Origin: BOG-908 sp965198825 | Lineage (GTDB): Bacteria; Pseudomonadota; Alphaproteobacteria; Acetobacterales; Acetobacteraceae | Reading direction: 5' to 3' | Assembly (NCBI GenBank): GCA_965198825.1 | Contig: CBDAQB010000001.1 | Coordinates: forward strand, 496,001 to 560,000 | Length of the DNA: 64,000 nucleotides | Shown here: in pieces, positions 1 through 7,599 of the stretch | Layout of the letters: each line of letters opens with the position of its first letter | Position numbering within the stretch: the first letter of the stretch is position 1 | Translations under genes and position numbers: made by a program | The notes under the pieces: model-generated | What the model saw: only the letters and a program-made list of their open reading frames with translations | Told to the model about the DNA's origin: nothing | Database searches by the model: none

Positions 1-716
1 GGCACTCGGCCATACCGGTGCCCGATACACGCCGCGGCTATCTGCAGCAGCTTGATGCAGCCGGCCTCGCCACTTGGGCAGCCGCGCATCAGACGCGTTT
101 GCGGCTGCTGGTGCGGCCAGGCGACTATGTGTTTCCCGGCGCCGCCATCGCTGTCATGACGCCGCCGGTAAAGGGTGCATCCGACGCCATTAGCTCTGCC
201 ACGGCCGTCGGGGGCGAACGGGTTAGCGCCTACGACCTGGAATATGCCGTCCGCCAATTGGTTGAAGTTGCGGTCAGGGCTTTATCGCCTGGCATCAACG
301 ATCCGCATACCGCGATGAGCGTGCTTGATCGGCTCGGAGCTGCCCTCTGCGACGCAGCAGGGCTGCACTTGTCGCGCGGAGCGCATCTTCAGGGTGGTCA
401 GGTCGTGCTGGTCGTACCCGCAATCGATTATGGCGGACTGACCGACACGATGTTTCACCCGCTGCGTCAGAACGCGGCGGGAAGCACAGCCGTGCTAACG
501 CACCAACTGGACGTGCTCATCGCCGTCGCAGGCTGCGAGCGCGATCCGCTTCGTCTGGCCGAATTGCAACGTCATGCCGACTTGGTGCTCGCAGATGCCG
601 AACGCCACGTGCCCAATCCTGCGGATCTTGAAGATGTCCGCATCCGTCACCGCCGCTTCGAAAGCGTGCGTGAGCGAGGAACGCAAGGGCTGCTGCACGA
701 TGAGCAGAACGCCTGA
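1..716 (+). CDS. DUF2254 family membrane protein, C-terminal part (5' end outside window)
   Basis: The reading frame is open from the first bases, so the gene begins upstream; the GTG at 18 is internal. The visible part is the soluble C-terminal region of DUF2254 predicted membrane proteins. It starts with the stretch around RRGYLQQLD, then a PGDYVFPG segment, then the family's characteristic VRALSPGINDPHTA motif. No membrane segment is visible here; in this family they lie in the N-terminal half, off the window. Function is not established for the family. The gene ends 57 bp before the SDR gene on the same strand, so the two may be co-transcribed (inference). Confidence 0.8.
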   Translation, partial: HSAIPVPDTRRGYLQQLDAAGLATWAAAHQTRLRLLVRPGDYVFPGAAIAVMTPPVKGASDAISSATAVGGERVSAYDLEYAVRQLVEVAVRALSPGINDPHTAMSVLDRLGAALCDAAGLHLSRGAHLQGGQVVLVVPAIDYGGLTDTMFHPLRQNAAGSTAVLTHQLDVLIAVAGCERDPLRLAELQRHADLVLADAERHVPNPADLEDVRIRHRRFESVRERGTQGLLHDEQNA

Positions 717-773
717 TGCCAGGCCGCATGGCGCCAAACGCTATCGACTTTTCCACGAGACAAGGAATTCGTA

Positions 774-1769
774 ATGCCCAAAATCGTCGTCGTCACCGGT
801 GCCAGTGCTGGGGTAGGCCGCGCAACCGTCAAAGAATTCGCAAGACAGGGCTACGACGTTGCCCTTCTTGCACGCGACCCGGTGCGCCTGAAGGCGGCAG
901 CCGCCGACCTTCAGTCCGCCTACGGGATACGCGCCCTCGCCATTCCCACGGACGTGGCAGATGCGGCTGCCGTGGAGGAAGCTGCCACCATGGTCGAAAC
1001 CGAATTGGGACCGATCGATGTTTGGGTGAACGTCGCCATGGCCACCGTGTTCGCACCGGTCTCGAGGCTGACGGCCGCAGAGGTCGAGCGTGGCACCAGG
1101 GTCACCTACCTTGGCCAGGTTCACGGCATGATGGCGGCCTTGTCTCGCATGCGTAAGCGCAACAGCGGCACGATCGTCAATGTCGGCTCCGCGCTTGCCT
1201 ACCGCTCGGTCCCGCTGCAATCCATCTATTGCGGCGCCAAGTCGGCAATACGCGGCTTCACCGATGCGCTGCGCTCCGAAATCATCCACGACAAACTCGC
1301 GGTGCATTTGACGACCGTCGATCTGCCTGCCGTGAACACGCCGCAATTCGATTGGGCGATGAATAAGATGGGCGTGAAAGCTAAACCCGTGGCGCCAATT
1401 TTCGAGCCAGAAGTGCCGGCCCGCGCCATCTTTTTCGCGGCAACGCACAGGCGCCGTGAAGTCTGGGTCGGCTTTCCCACGGTCAAGGCGATCCTGGCGA
1501 ACCGCATAGCGCCCGGCTTGATCGATCGCTATCTCGCCAAGGCCGGCTACACGGGGCAACTCACCGATGAGCCGCTTCCGCAGAATGCACCGGCGAACCT
1601 GTTCGACGCGGTGCCGGGCAATTACGGCGCGCATGGGCGGTTCGACAAACAGTCGAAGCTTGGAAGCTGGGAAATGTTCACCGATCGGCACCGCACTGCA
1701 TTCTGGCTTGCAGCAGGCGTCGGCCTCGTCACTGGTGTGCATCTGCTCGCAAAAAAGCTCAGGATTTAG
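774..1769 (+). CDS. SDR family oxidoreductase with C-terminal membrane anchor
   Basis: A 331-aa classical short-chain dehydrogenase/reductase. The Rossmann nucleotide-binding motif TGASAGVG is at residues 8-15, and the catalytic set is visible as S139 with YCGAK giving Y152 and K156. It probably uses NAD(P)H to reduce or oxidise a small carbonyl or alcohol substrate, which the sequence does not identify. It is longer than a typical 250-aa SDR. The extra ~80 C-terminal residues end in a hydrophobic segment at about 308-325 followed by KKLRI, suggesting a membrane tether. The GH15 gene follows after 11 bp, so the two are probably one transcription unit. Confidence 0.87.
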   Translation: MPKIVVVTGASAGVGRATVKEFARQGYDVALLARDPVRLKAAAADLQSAYGIRALAIPTDVADAAAVEEAATMVETELGPIDVWVNVAMATVFAPVSRLTAAEVERGTRVTYLGQVHGMMAALSRMRKRNSGTIVNVGSALAYRSVPLQSIYCGAKSAIRGFTDALRSEIIHDKLAVHLTTVDLPAVNTPQFDWAMNKMGVKAKPVAPIFEPEVPARAIFFAATHRRREVWVGFPTVKAILANRIAPGLIDRYLAKAGYTGQLTDEPLPQNAPANLFDAVPGNYGAHGRFDKQSKLGSWEMFTDRHRTAFWLAAGVGLVTGVHLLAKKLRI

Positions 1770-1780
1770 GACGCCCGCAG

Positions 1781-3559
1781 GTGAGCCATGCGATCGAGGA
1801 TTATGCACTGCTTGGCGATGGCCACACCGCGGCGCTGCTGAATCGCGACGGGTCGATCGATTGGCTGTGCTGGCCCTGCTTCGACGACGATGCCTGCTTT
1901 GCGGCCCTGTTGGGAACAGCGGAAAATGGTCATTGGTCGATTGCGCCGGCGACGCCTGTCACGCAACGCAAACGCCGTTATCAGACCGACACATTAGTCA
2001 TGGAAACCGACCTCACAACTGCAGAAGGCACTGTTAGGATCACCGATTTCATGCCGATGCGCGGCGCTGCCTCCTCGATCGTCCGCATCGTGGAATGCGT
2101 GGACGGCATGGTCCGGGTGCAATCTCTGCTGCGCCTGCGTTTCGATTATGGTGCCTTGGCGCCATGGCTGGAAGCGTCGAACGATGCCATCGTGGCGAAA
2201 GTCGGACCCGACCTTGTCGTGTTGCGTGCGCGGGTCGGACTCACCTTCGATGGCGGCAACATCGTCGCCGATTTTGCATTGTCGCAGGGCGAGCGGCAAA
2301 GCTTCGTGCTCAGCTACGGTGCGGCGCATGAGGGGCCTCCTGCGGCGATCAGCGCGGAAACAGCGCTGGCAGACACACAGGCTTTCTGGCGCGATTGGAT
2401 CGGCCGTTTCGATGACACCAAGACGGAATGGGCGGCGCAGGTCCGCCGCTCCCTCATCACGCTGAAAGCTTTGGTGCACGCTCCGACAGGAGGTCTGGTG
2501 GCTGCGCCATCGACATCGCTGCCAGAGGCGCCCGGCGGCACGCTGAACTGGGACTATCGCTATTGCTGGTTGCGCGATGCGAGCTTCACCTTATGCGCTC
2601 TGCTGAATGCAGGGTTTCACGAAGAGGCGACCGCCTGGCGGAACTGGCTGCTACGCGCCTTGGGAGGCGCCCCGGAGCGTCTGCGCATCATGTATCGTGT
2701 GGACGGCTCACGCCACTTGTCTGAGTGGATCGTCGACACCTTGCCGGGCTACCGCTATGCCAGCCCAGTTCGCATTGGAAATGCAGCTTCCACTCAGCAT
2801 CAAATCGATGTCTTCGGCGAGGTGCTCGACGCACTGGATGTCGCGCGGCGCGGCGGTGTTCAACCATCGGACCAGGAAACCGGCGTCGCATACGCCCTCG
2901 TCGAGCACCTGGAAAAAGTCTGGAACACCCAAGGATCCGGCGTGTGGGAGTCGCGCTCCGAAACGCGGCACTATACCTACTCGAAAGTCATGGCGTGGGT
3001 CGGTCTCGACCGTTTCCTGCGTCACCACACAGGCGGTGCCGCCATTGATCCGTCCACGATCGAGCGTCTTTCAGCGTTGCGGCAGCAGATTCACGACGAG
3101 GTCTGCAAAGAAGGCTGGAATGAAGGAATGGGCACATTCGTCCAGTATTACGGCGGCCAAACGCTTGACGCCAGTTTGCTGCTGCTGCCGCTCGTCGGGT
3201 TCCTGCCGGCAAACGACCGGCAAATGGCGGCCACCATTGACATCATACAACGCGAATTATCCGAAGGCGGCCTCATACGCCGCACCAAGGCCAAGGCTGA
3301 GCCGCCGAACGAGGGCGCGTTTCTCGCCTGCTCCTTCTGGATGGCGGATTGCCTGAATATGCAGGGCCGCCAAGAAGAGGCCCGTGCGCAATTTTCCCGC
3401 GTAATGGCGCTGGCAAACGATCTCGGGCTGCTGTCCGAGGAATACGATGTTACAGGCAAGCATTTGGCCGGTAATTTTCCGCAGGCCCTGACTCACCTTG
3501 CCTTGGTCAACACGGCCCTTGGCCTATGCGGATCTACGCTGCAGCGTGGCGGTGGGTGA
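1781..3559 (+). CDS. Glycoside hydrolase family 15 protein (glucoamylase/trehalase type)
   Basis: A 592-aa protein spanning a full bacterial GH15 architecture: an N-terminal beta-sandwich domain (from IEDYALLGDGHTAAL, with GSIDWLCWP) and an (alpha/alpha)6 barrel. The hallmark LNWDYRYCWLRDASF lies near residues 256-270. Candidate catalytic acids are the Glu in GVWES (about residue 390) and the acidic pair in LLSEEYDV near residue 550. Members hydrolyse terminal alpha-glucosidic bonds, and several bacterial homologues are trehalases; the substrate cannot be told from sequence. The start is GTG. No signal peptide is visible, so it is likely cytoplasmic. A role in storage or compatible sugar turnover is inference. 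Confidence 0.9.
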   Translation: MSHAIEDYALLGDGHTAALLNRDGSIDWLCWPCFDDDACFAALLGTAENGHWSIAPATPVTQRKRRYQTDTLVMETDLTTAEGTVRITDFMPMRGAASSIVRIVECVDGMVRVQSLLRLRFDYGALAPWLEASNDAIVAKVGPDLVVLRARVGLTFDGGNIVADFALSQGERQSFVLSYGAAHEGPPAAISAETALADTQAFWRDWIGRFDDTKTEWAAQVRRSLITLKALVHAPTGGLVAAPSTSLPEAPGGTLNWDYRYCWLRDASFTLCALLNAGFHEEATAWRNWLLRALGGAPERLRIMYRVDGSRHLSEWIVDTLPGYRYASPVRIGNAASTQHQIDVFGEVLDALDVARRGGVQPSDQETGVAYALVEHLEKVWNTQGSGVWESRSETRHYTYSKVMAWVGLDRFLRHHTGGAAIDPSTIERLSALRQQIHDEVCKEGWNEGMGTFVQYYGGQTLDASLLLLPLVGFLPANDRQMAATIDIIQRELSEGGLIRRTKAKAEPPNEGAFLACSFWMADCLNMQGRQEEARAQFSRVMALANDLGLLSEEYDVTGKHLAGNFPQALTHLALVNTALGLCGSTLQRGGG

Positions 3560-3740
3560 GAAATGGAAAACAGCTTTTCGCTGCGCCGAGAATTGTAATG
3601 CTTGTGGACGCCGTGCTGAGGGGCGCGTGGATGTAAAGCGATATGTATCCATCGGAGGGGTGCAAGCTGGGCTGTGCGTGGCTAACTTGGCAAAGCTTGT
3701 ACTATGCCGGGCGCACTGGCTATTCTGCGAGGATAAACTG

Positions 3741-3929
3741 TTGACGGAACGAAGTGGCTTCTCGAACTGGCTGGATATTGGCGATCTGCACATCACCAAA
3801 GCCGGCGAGGAGAACAATCGAGATCTGCTCAGCATCGTTCGGCTTGCGCAGGGTCTGCCCAGCGGCAGTGTCGATTTCGCGGTGCTGCCCGGCAATAGCG
3901 CTGACAACAATACGCGGGGGCAGTTCACC
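3741..3929 (+). pseudogene. Remnant of a calcineurin-like metallophosphoesterase
   Basis: In the frame beginning TERSGFSNW the sequence reads IGDLHITKAGEENNRDLL and then GSVDFAVLPGNSADNN. This strongly resembles the N-terminal ~60 residues of calcineurin-like phosphoesterases. The first metal-ligand motif (D-x-H, here DLH) survives, but the second (normally GDN) reads GN, losing a metal-binding Asp. Similarity stops after about 63 codons and no remainder of a phosphoesterase (some 200 further residues) is found downstream. The next gene begins at 4028. I read it as a decayed fragment. It sits in the 468-bp gap between the GH15 gene and the permease, in which I see nothing else. Confidence 0.5.
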
Positions 3930-4027
3930 CTTTGTGCGGTTGGGCGCGTCGGCGCCTGTCATGGGCAAGGACGAACCGGCGAAGATCATGTCGAGCCGGC
4001 GAGCCAGGGCTGGACCCCGCCTCGACT

Positions 4028-5293
4028 ATGAGCGCTCTGCTCGCTTCGCCCTGGGCCACCTGGGGCATCGCCGGGGCCGCAACAGCCGGGGTCATCTTTC
4101 GGCCTTTCGCCTGGCCGGAGTTCATCTGGGCGTTGGGTGGCGCGGTGCTTCTGGTGGCACTCGGCCTGCTAAGCCCGGGCGACGCGCTCTCCGGCGCCGG
4201 CCGCGGCACCGACGTCTATCTGTTCCTGACCGGCATGATGCTGCTGTCGGAGCTGGCCCGGCAGGAGGGGCTGTTCGACTGGCTTGCCTCGCACGCGGCG
4301 TCGATGTCGAAAGGCTCGGCCACGCGCCTGTTCAGCCTCGTGTTCGCGGTCGGCACCGTCGTCACGATCTTCCTTTCCAACGATGCGACCGCCGTTGTGC
4401 TCACGCCGGCGGTGGCAGCGGTCGTGAAGACGGCAAAGGCGGATAAACCTCTGCCCTACCTGTTCATCTGCGCCTTCATCGCCAATGCAGCGAGCTTTGT
4501 GCTGCCGATCTCGAACCCGGCAAACCTGGTGATCTACGGAAGCCACATGCCGCCGCTTTTGCAATGGCTGCCGCGCTATGCGCTACCCTCGACGCTCTCC
4601 ATCCTCGCCACTTACGCAGTGCTGCGCTGGAGCCAACGGCGAGACCTGCGGCAAGACATCTCCAGTGACATCGGCATCTCCGCGCTGTCAGGCGCCGGGA
4701 AGATGGCAGCCTTCGGCATCGGCGCGACGGCAGTGGTGTTGCTGGTCTCATCCGGCTTCGATATCCAACTCGGGCTTCCGACATTGCTAGCCGGCCTTGC
4801 GACAGCGGCCCTGGTGCTGACACGCTCCGAATGCGGCGTCACCGACATCGCCACGAACATTTCCTGGAGTGTACTTCCGTTGGTGGCAGGGCTCTTCGTC
4901 CTCGTGGAAGCGCTGGAGAAAACCGGCGTCACACGCGCGCTTTCGACCTTCCTCCAGCACTTGGTTCAGCAATCCGCAGCGCTTGCAGCATGGGCCTCCG
5001 GCATCGTGCTCGCGGTCGGCTGCAACCTCGTGAACAACCTTCCTGCAGGCCTTGTTGCCGGCCGTGTGGTCGAGATGGCGAAAGTGCCGGATCACGTACG
5101 CAGTGCCGTGCTGATCGGCATCGACCTCGGCCCCAATCTGTCTGTCACCGGCTCGCTGGCCACCATCCTGTGGCTGACCGCCCTGCGCCGCGAAGGGCAG
5201 AACGTGAGTGCCTGGACCTTTCTCAAGCTCGGCGCGCTTGTCATGCCGCCGGCCCTCCTTCTCGCGATCGCTGGTGCCTTCGCGTTCGGCTAA
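4028..5293 (+). CDS. ArsB/SLC13-type membrane permease
   Basis: A 421-aa polytopic inner-membrane protein of the ion transporter superfamily that includes ArsB and SLC13 permeases. About ten to twelve hydrophobic segments are visible. Conserved-looking elements are TIFLSNDATAVVLTP in the first half and GCNLVNNLPAGLV with IGIDLGPNLSVTGSLAT in the second half, the inverted-repeat pair typical of the fold. Such proteins export arsenite or move carboxylates or other anions. There is no arsenic regulator or reductase next door, so arsenite is not assured. The ATG at 4028 is chosen because the open upstream extension is Arg-rich and not membrane-like. The next gene follows closely. Confidence 0.85.
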   Translation: MSALLASPWATWGIAGAATAGVIFRPFAWPEFIWALGGAVLLVALGLLSPGDALSGAGRGTDVYLFLTGMMLLSELARQEGLFDWLASHAASMSKGSATRLFSLVFAVGTVVTIFLSNDATAVVLTPAVAAVVKTAKADKPLPYLFICAFIANAASFVLPISNPANLVIYGSHMPPLLQWLPRYALPSTLSILATYAVLRWSQRRDLRQDISSDIGISALSGAGKMAAFGIGATAVVLLVSSGFDIQLGLPTLLAGLATAALVLTRSECGVTDIATNISWSVLPLVAGLFVLVEALEKTGVTRALSTFLQHLVQQSAALAAWASGIVLAVGCNLVNNLPAGLVAGRVVEMAKVPDHVRSAVLIGIDLGPNLSVTGSLATILWLTALRREGQNVSAWTFLKLGALVMPPALLLAIAGAFAFG

Positions 5294-5315
5294 TCCTTGA
5301 TACGGAGACGATGAA

Positions 5316-5771
5316 TTGCAGAATATTAGCGCGGCTTGGCTCTATCCCCTCATTCTCATTGCCGGCGCGCTTCAGGCCTGGGGTCCGCCGATGAACGGAG
5401 CGCTGCGAAAGTCACTGGAGAACCCCTGGTTGGCCAGTACGGTATCGTTCCTTCCAATCGTGGCCTTCCTGCTCGTCCTGTTTTTCTGCCTGCCCAATCC
5501 GCTCCCCTCCGCGAAGGGTATGAGCGAAATGCCCTGGTGGGCGCCTCTCGGCGGGCTGCTTGGTGCCTTTGCAGTCATCATGGGTCTTCTCTTCGTGGAC
5601 AAGATCGGCGCCGGCCCGTTTGCCGGACTGACAATCACCGCCAACATTCTTATGTCGCTTGCCATCGATCATTTCGGCCTCTTCGGTATCGAGCAGCATA
5701 GCCTGAATATCTGGCGCTTCCTTGGCGGCGTTCTCATGACGGGCGGCATTGTCCTGATCGCTCTCTTCTAG
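5316..5771 (+). CDS. DMT-superfamily small transporter (DUF606/YdcZ-like)
   Basis: A 151-aa hydrophobic protein with four to five predicted membrane helices and the PPMNGALRKSLENPWLAS segment typical of DUF606 proteins. DUF606 members are half-sized relatives of drug/metabolite transporters that probably work as dimers; substrates are unknown. The start appears to be TTG at 5316, because an ATG five bases upstream is in a frame that terminates without resemblance to anything. A GGAG ribosome-binding site lies at 5304-5307. The gene follows the permease stop by 22 bp, so co-transcription is likely. Confidence 0.8.
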   Translation: MQNISAAWLYPLILIAGALQAWGPPMNGALRKSLENPWLASTVSFLPIVAFLLVLFFCLPNPLPSAKGMSEMPWWAPLGGLLGAFAVIMGLLFVDKIGAGPFAGLTITANILMSLAIDHFGLFGIEQHSLNIWRFLGGVLMTGGIVLIALF

Positions 5772-5960
5772 GGATAGCCAAAAATCACCCTAGAACAGAG
5801 CTGCACCCGGCTCGTGCTGTCAGACTCTCGTGACGGTGGAACTGCCACTGCAGCAGGGGGTTCCGGAACCGAAGCGTGGCGCACAGGACGTTCGGCATGG
5901 GGCTGAACTCTGACGCGGTGCAACAACACGCTTACCAACAACAGAAAAGGAGCGTAGCCG

Positions 5961-6485
5961 ATGGACGGCGATGCAAACGGCAGCAAGATCCACGAAATCT
6001 ACCATACTGGCTTGAGGAACCAGCATGCATTGGAGATGACGGCAATCGAGCTCACTGAGCGGCAGGTGGAGCGGCTGCAAAATTATCCCGAAATGGCGGA
6101 ACGCCTCCGCCGCCACCATGCCGAATCGCAGGAGCAGGCTAGACGCCTTGAAGCGATCTTGGAGCGCCACGGTACGAGTTCCTCTGGTTTGAAGAACGCC
6201 GTGACGTCAGTGATGGGAAATGTTGCGGCCGCCCTTCATGTCCCGCCTTCGGACGAGATATTGAAGAACACGTTCGCAAACTACGCTTTCGAACATCAGG
6301 AAATCGCGGCTTACACGAGCTTGATTGCCATGGCACAAGCGATTGGTGATCAGGCTGCTGTTCCCCTGCTTCAGCAGTCACTCAGCGAGGAGCAGTCGAT
6401 GGCCGACTTCATCGGTAGCCAGATTGTTCCTACGACAACCCGCTTCCTGCAACTGACGGAGGCGGGCACGACCGCTGGCGTTTAG
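5961..6485 (+). CDS. Ferritin-like DUF892 (YciE/YciF-type) protein
   Basis: A 174-aa all-helical protein matching DUF892. Repeated acidic and His-bearing helices (EIYHTGLRNQHALEMTAIEL, RRHHAESQEQARRLE, FEHQEIAAYTSLI, LSEEQSMADF) provide the E/H ligand pattern of a four-helix-bundle diiron site. The family is linked to stress and envelope-damage responses in enterobacteria; exact function is unknown. An AAAAGGAG ribosome-binding site precedes the ATG at 5961 by about ten bases. The gene converges on a second DUF892 gene, sharing one hairpin between the two stops. The 189 bp upstream hold no gene I can recognise. Confidence 0.85.
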   Translation: MDGDANGSKIHEIYHTGLRNQHALEMTAIELTERQVERLQNYPEMAERLRRHHAESQEQARRLEAILERHGTSSSGLKNAVTSVMGNVAAALHVPPSDEILKNTFANYAFEHQEIAAYTSLIAMAQAIGDQAAVPLLQQSLSEEQSMADFIGSQIVPTTTRFLQLTEAGTTAGV

Positions 6486-6503
6486 AAACCAGACAAGCGT
6501 TCA

Positions 6504-6532
6504 GAGGCCGGCGTGTCATACACGCCGGCCTC
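6504..6532. terminator. Bidirectional hairpin between convergent ferritin-like genes
   Basis: Two perfect 12-bp arms (GAGGCCGGCGTG and its complement) flank a 5-nt loop. It starts 18 bp after the stop of the plus-strand gene and ends 17 bp before the stop of the minus-strand gene. The stem is very GC-rich and a short pyrimidine-rich stretch follows on the plus strand. This is the expected layout of a shared terminator, although a clean U-run is lacking. Confidence 0.75.
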
Positions 6533-6549
6533 CTTCACAACAAAACCTC

Positions 6550-7059
6550 TTAGTGTGCAGCGTGCTTGGCAGCAGCTTTAGCAAGCTTCTCGCCTAGCTG
6601 GCTACTGAGTTCATCAGCGCCATAGATATCCGCAACGATGCCTTGTAGCTTTGATACGTGATCCTTTAGGCCGAGCGCCTTGGCTATCGCCGCCGCAGAG
6701 CCGAACCCTGTGATTCCGTAGTGACACATGCGCTGATATTGGCCTATCACAACGATGTCGCGAAGTTCGCCATCTTCTGGCGCTTCCTTGACTCCGTGCT
6801 TGAGCGCTTCCCTGCATAGACCCTCCATGCCTTTGCAGTGCTCCGTCTCCGCCTTCTCTCCGGCGCTTACAAGAAGCTCCTTGAGTGTCTCGTTATGCTT
6901 CTTAATACCGGATGCTGAATCGGTAAGGTGCTTCTTGAGTTTAGCGTCGTGAACGCCTTCGGTAAGCGGGGTAAGAGCCTTCAGCATCTGCTCGTTGGCA
7001 GACCAGAGATCCTTGATTTCATCAGTGTAGACTTCTTTGAGGCTATCGGGTGCTGGCAT
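6550..7059 (-). CDS. Ferritin-like DUF892 (YciE/YciF-type) protein
   Basis: A 169-aa helical protein with the classic DUF892 opening VYTDEIKDLWSANEQML, followed by HDAKLKKHLTDSASGIKKH, KGMEGLCREALKHG and YQRMCHYGITGFG. These place the usual Glu/His ligands of the ferritin-like bundle. The family is associated with stress protection, possibly metal or peroxide handling. The start is fixed by an AAGGAGATCAC ribosome-binding site immediately before the ATG (complement at 7057-7059); a longer upstream frame has no family resemblance. It is only distantly similar to its convergent neighbour, so this is a pair of subfamilies rather than a recent duplication. Confidence 0.9.
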   Translation of the reverse strand: MPAPDSLKEVYTDEIKDLWSANEQMLKALTPLTEGVHDAKLKKHLTDSASGIKKHNETLKELLVSAGEKAETEHCKGMEGLCREALKHGVKEAPEDGELRDIVVIGQYQRMCHYGITGFGSAAAIAKALGLKDHVSKLQGIVADIYGADELSSQLGEKLAKAAAKHAAH

Positions 7060-7599
7060 GGTGATCTCCTTGGTTCGAAGCCACCCCAACGTTCGTGCTC
7101 GACGATAGTCGCAAAAAATCGTCCGCTGCATCGTGGATCGTCGTTGCGATGTTGTTGATCCCATAGGCCATCCGTAACGCCCGTTTCCGGTTGCCTCACC
7201 CAGACATCTCCGACGGCCTACGTCTGGCGGAGGTGGAAGCGTGCGAAAATATCCGCGAGCTACAGAATGGTTCTCGATGAGAAAAGACGTTGTCGTCACA
7301 TCGGAACGGACAGGGCGACCAACGACCGATTATTCTGAGGGAATGAAATTTACTGGCGGTTGCTAACCTAGCAGGGCTTGCCAATGGAAGGATCCAATGC
7401 TTCCAGTTGGTTCTTCAAACCTGAGCAGAGCAAAAAAGATTGTTGCATTGCTCGAGTAGAATGACCTAGGAGTTCCGACTAGTCGGGCCGAATTCGCTCA
7501 CTTTGTGCTGTCTTCTCATGGTTCTGCCTTCGGCTGGACCGGTCGAAAGGGCGGATATTGTCTTGTTCGGTGACCGGCACGGGATACAGCCTCTTCCAC
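7060..7599. other. Intergenic region, no gene recognised
   Basis: About 540 bp separate the divergently transcribed ferritin-like gene and the tpsB-like gene. It must hold both promoters. The part from about 7330 to 7480 is less GC-rich than its surroundings. Short open frames exist on both strands but none resembles a known family, and I could not identify convincing -35/-10 boxes or repeats. Confidence 0.5.

Noticed and set aside
741..1808. 355-codon minus-strand frame opposite the first SDR
   Set aside because: It covers an intact SDR with all catalytic residues on the other strand and shows no family features.
3498..4031. 177-codon frame spanning the gap after the GH15 gene as an intact gene
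   Set aside because: Its start lies inside the GH15 gene and only the middle 63 codons resemble a protein family; called a remnant.
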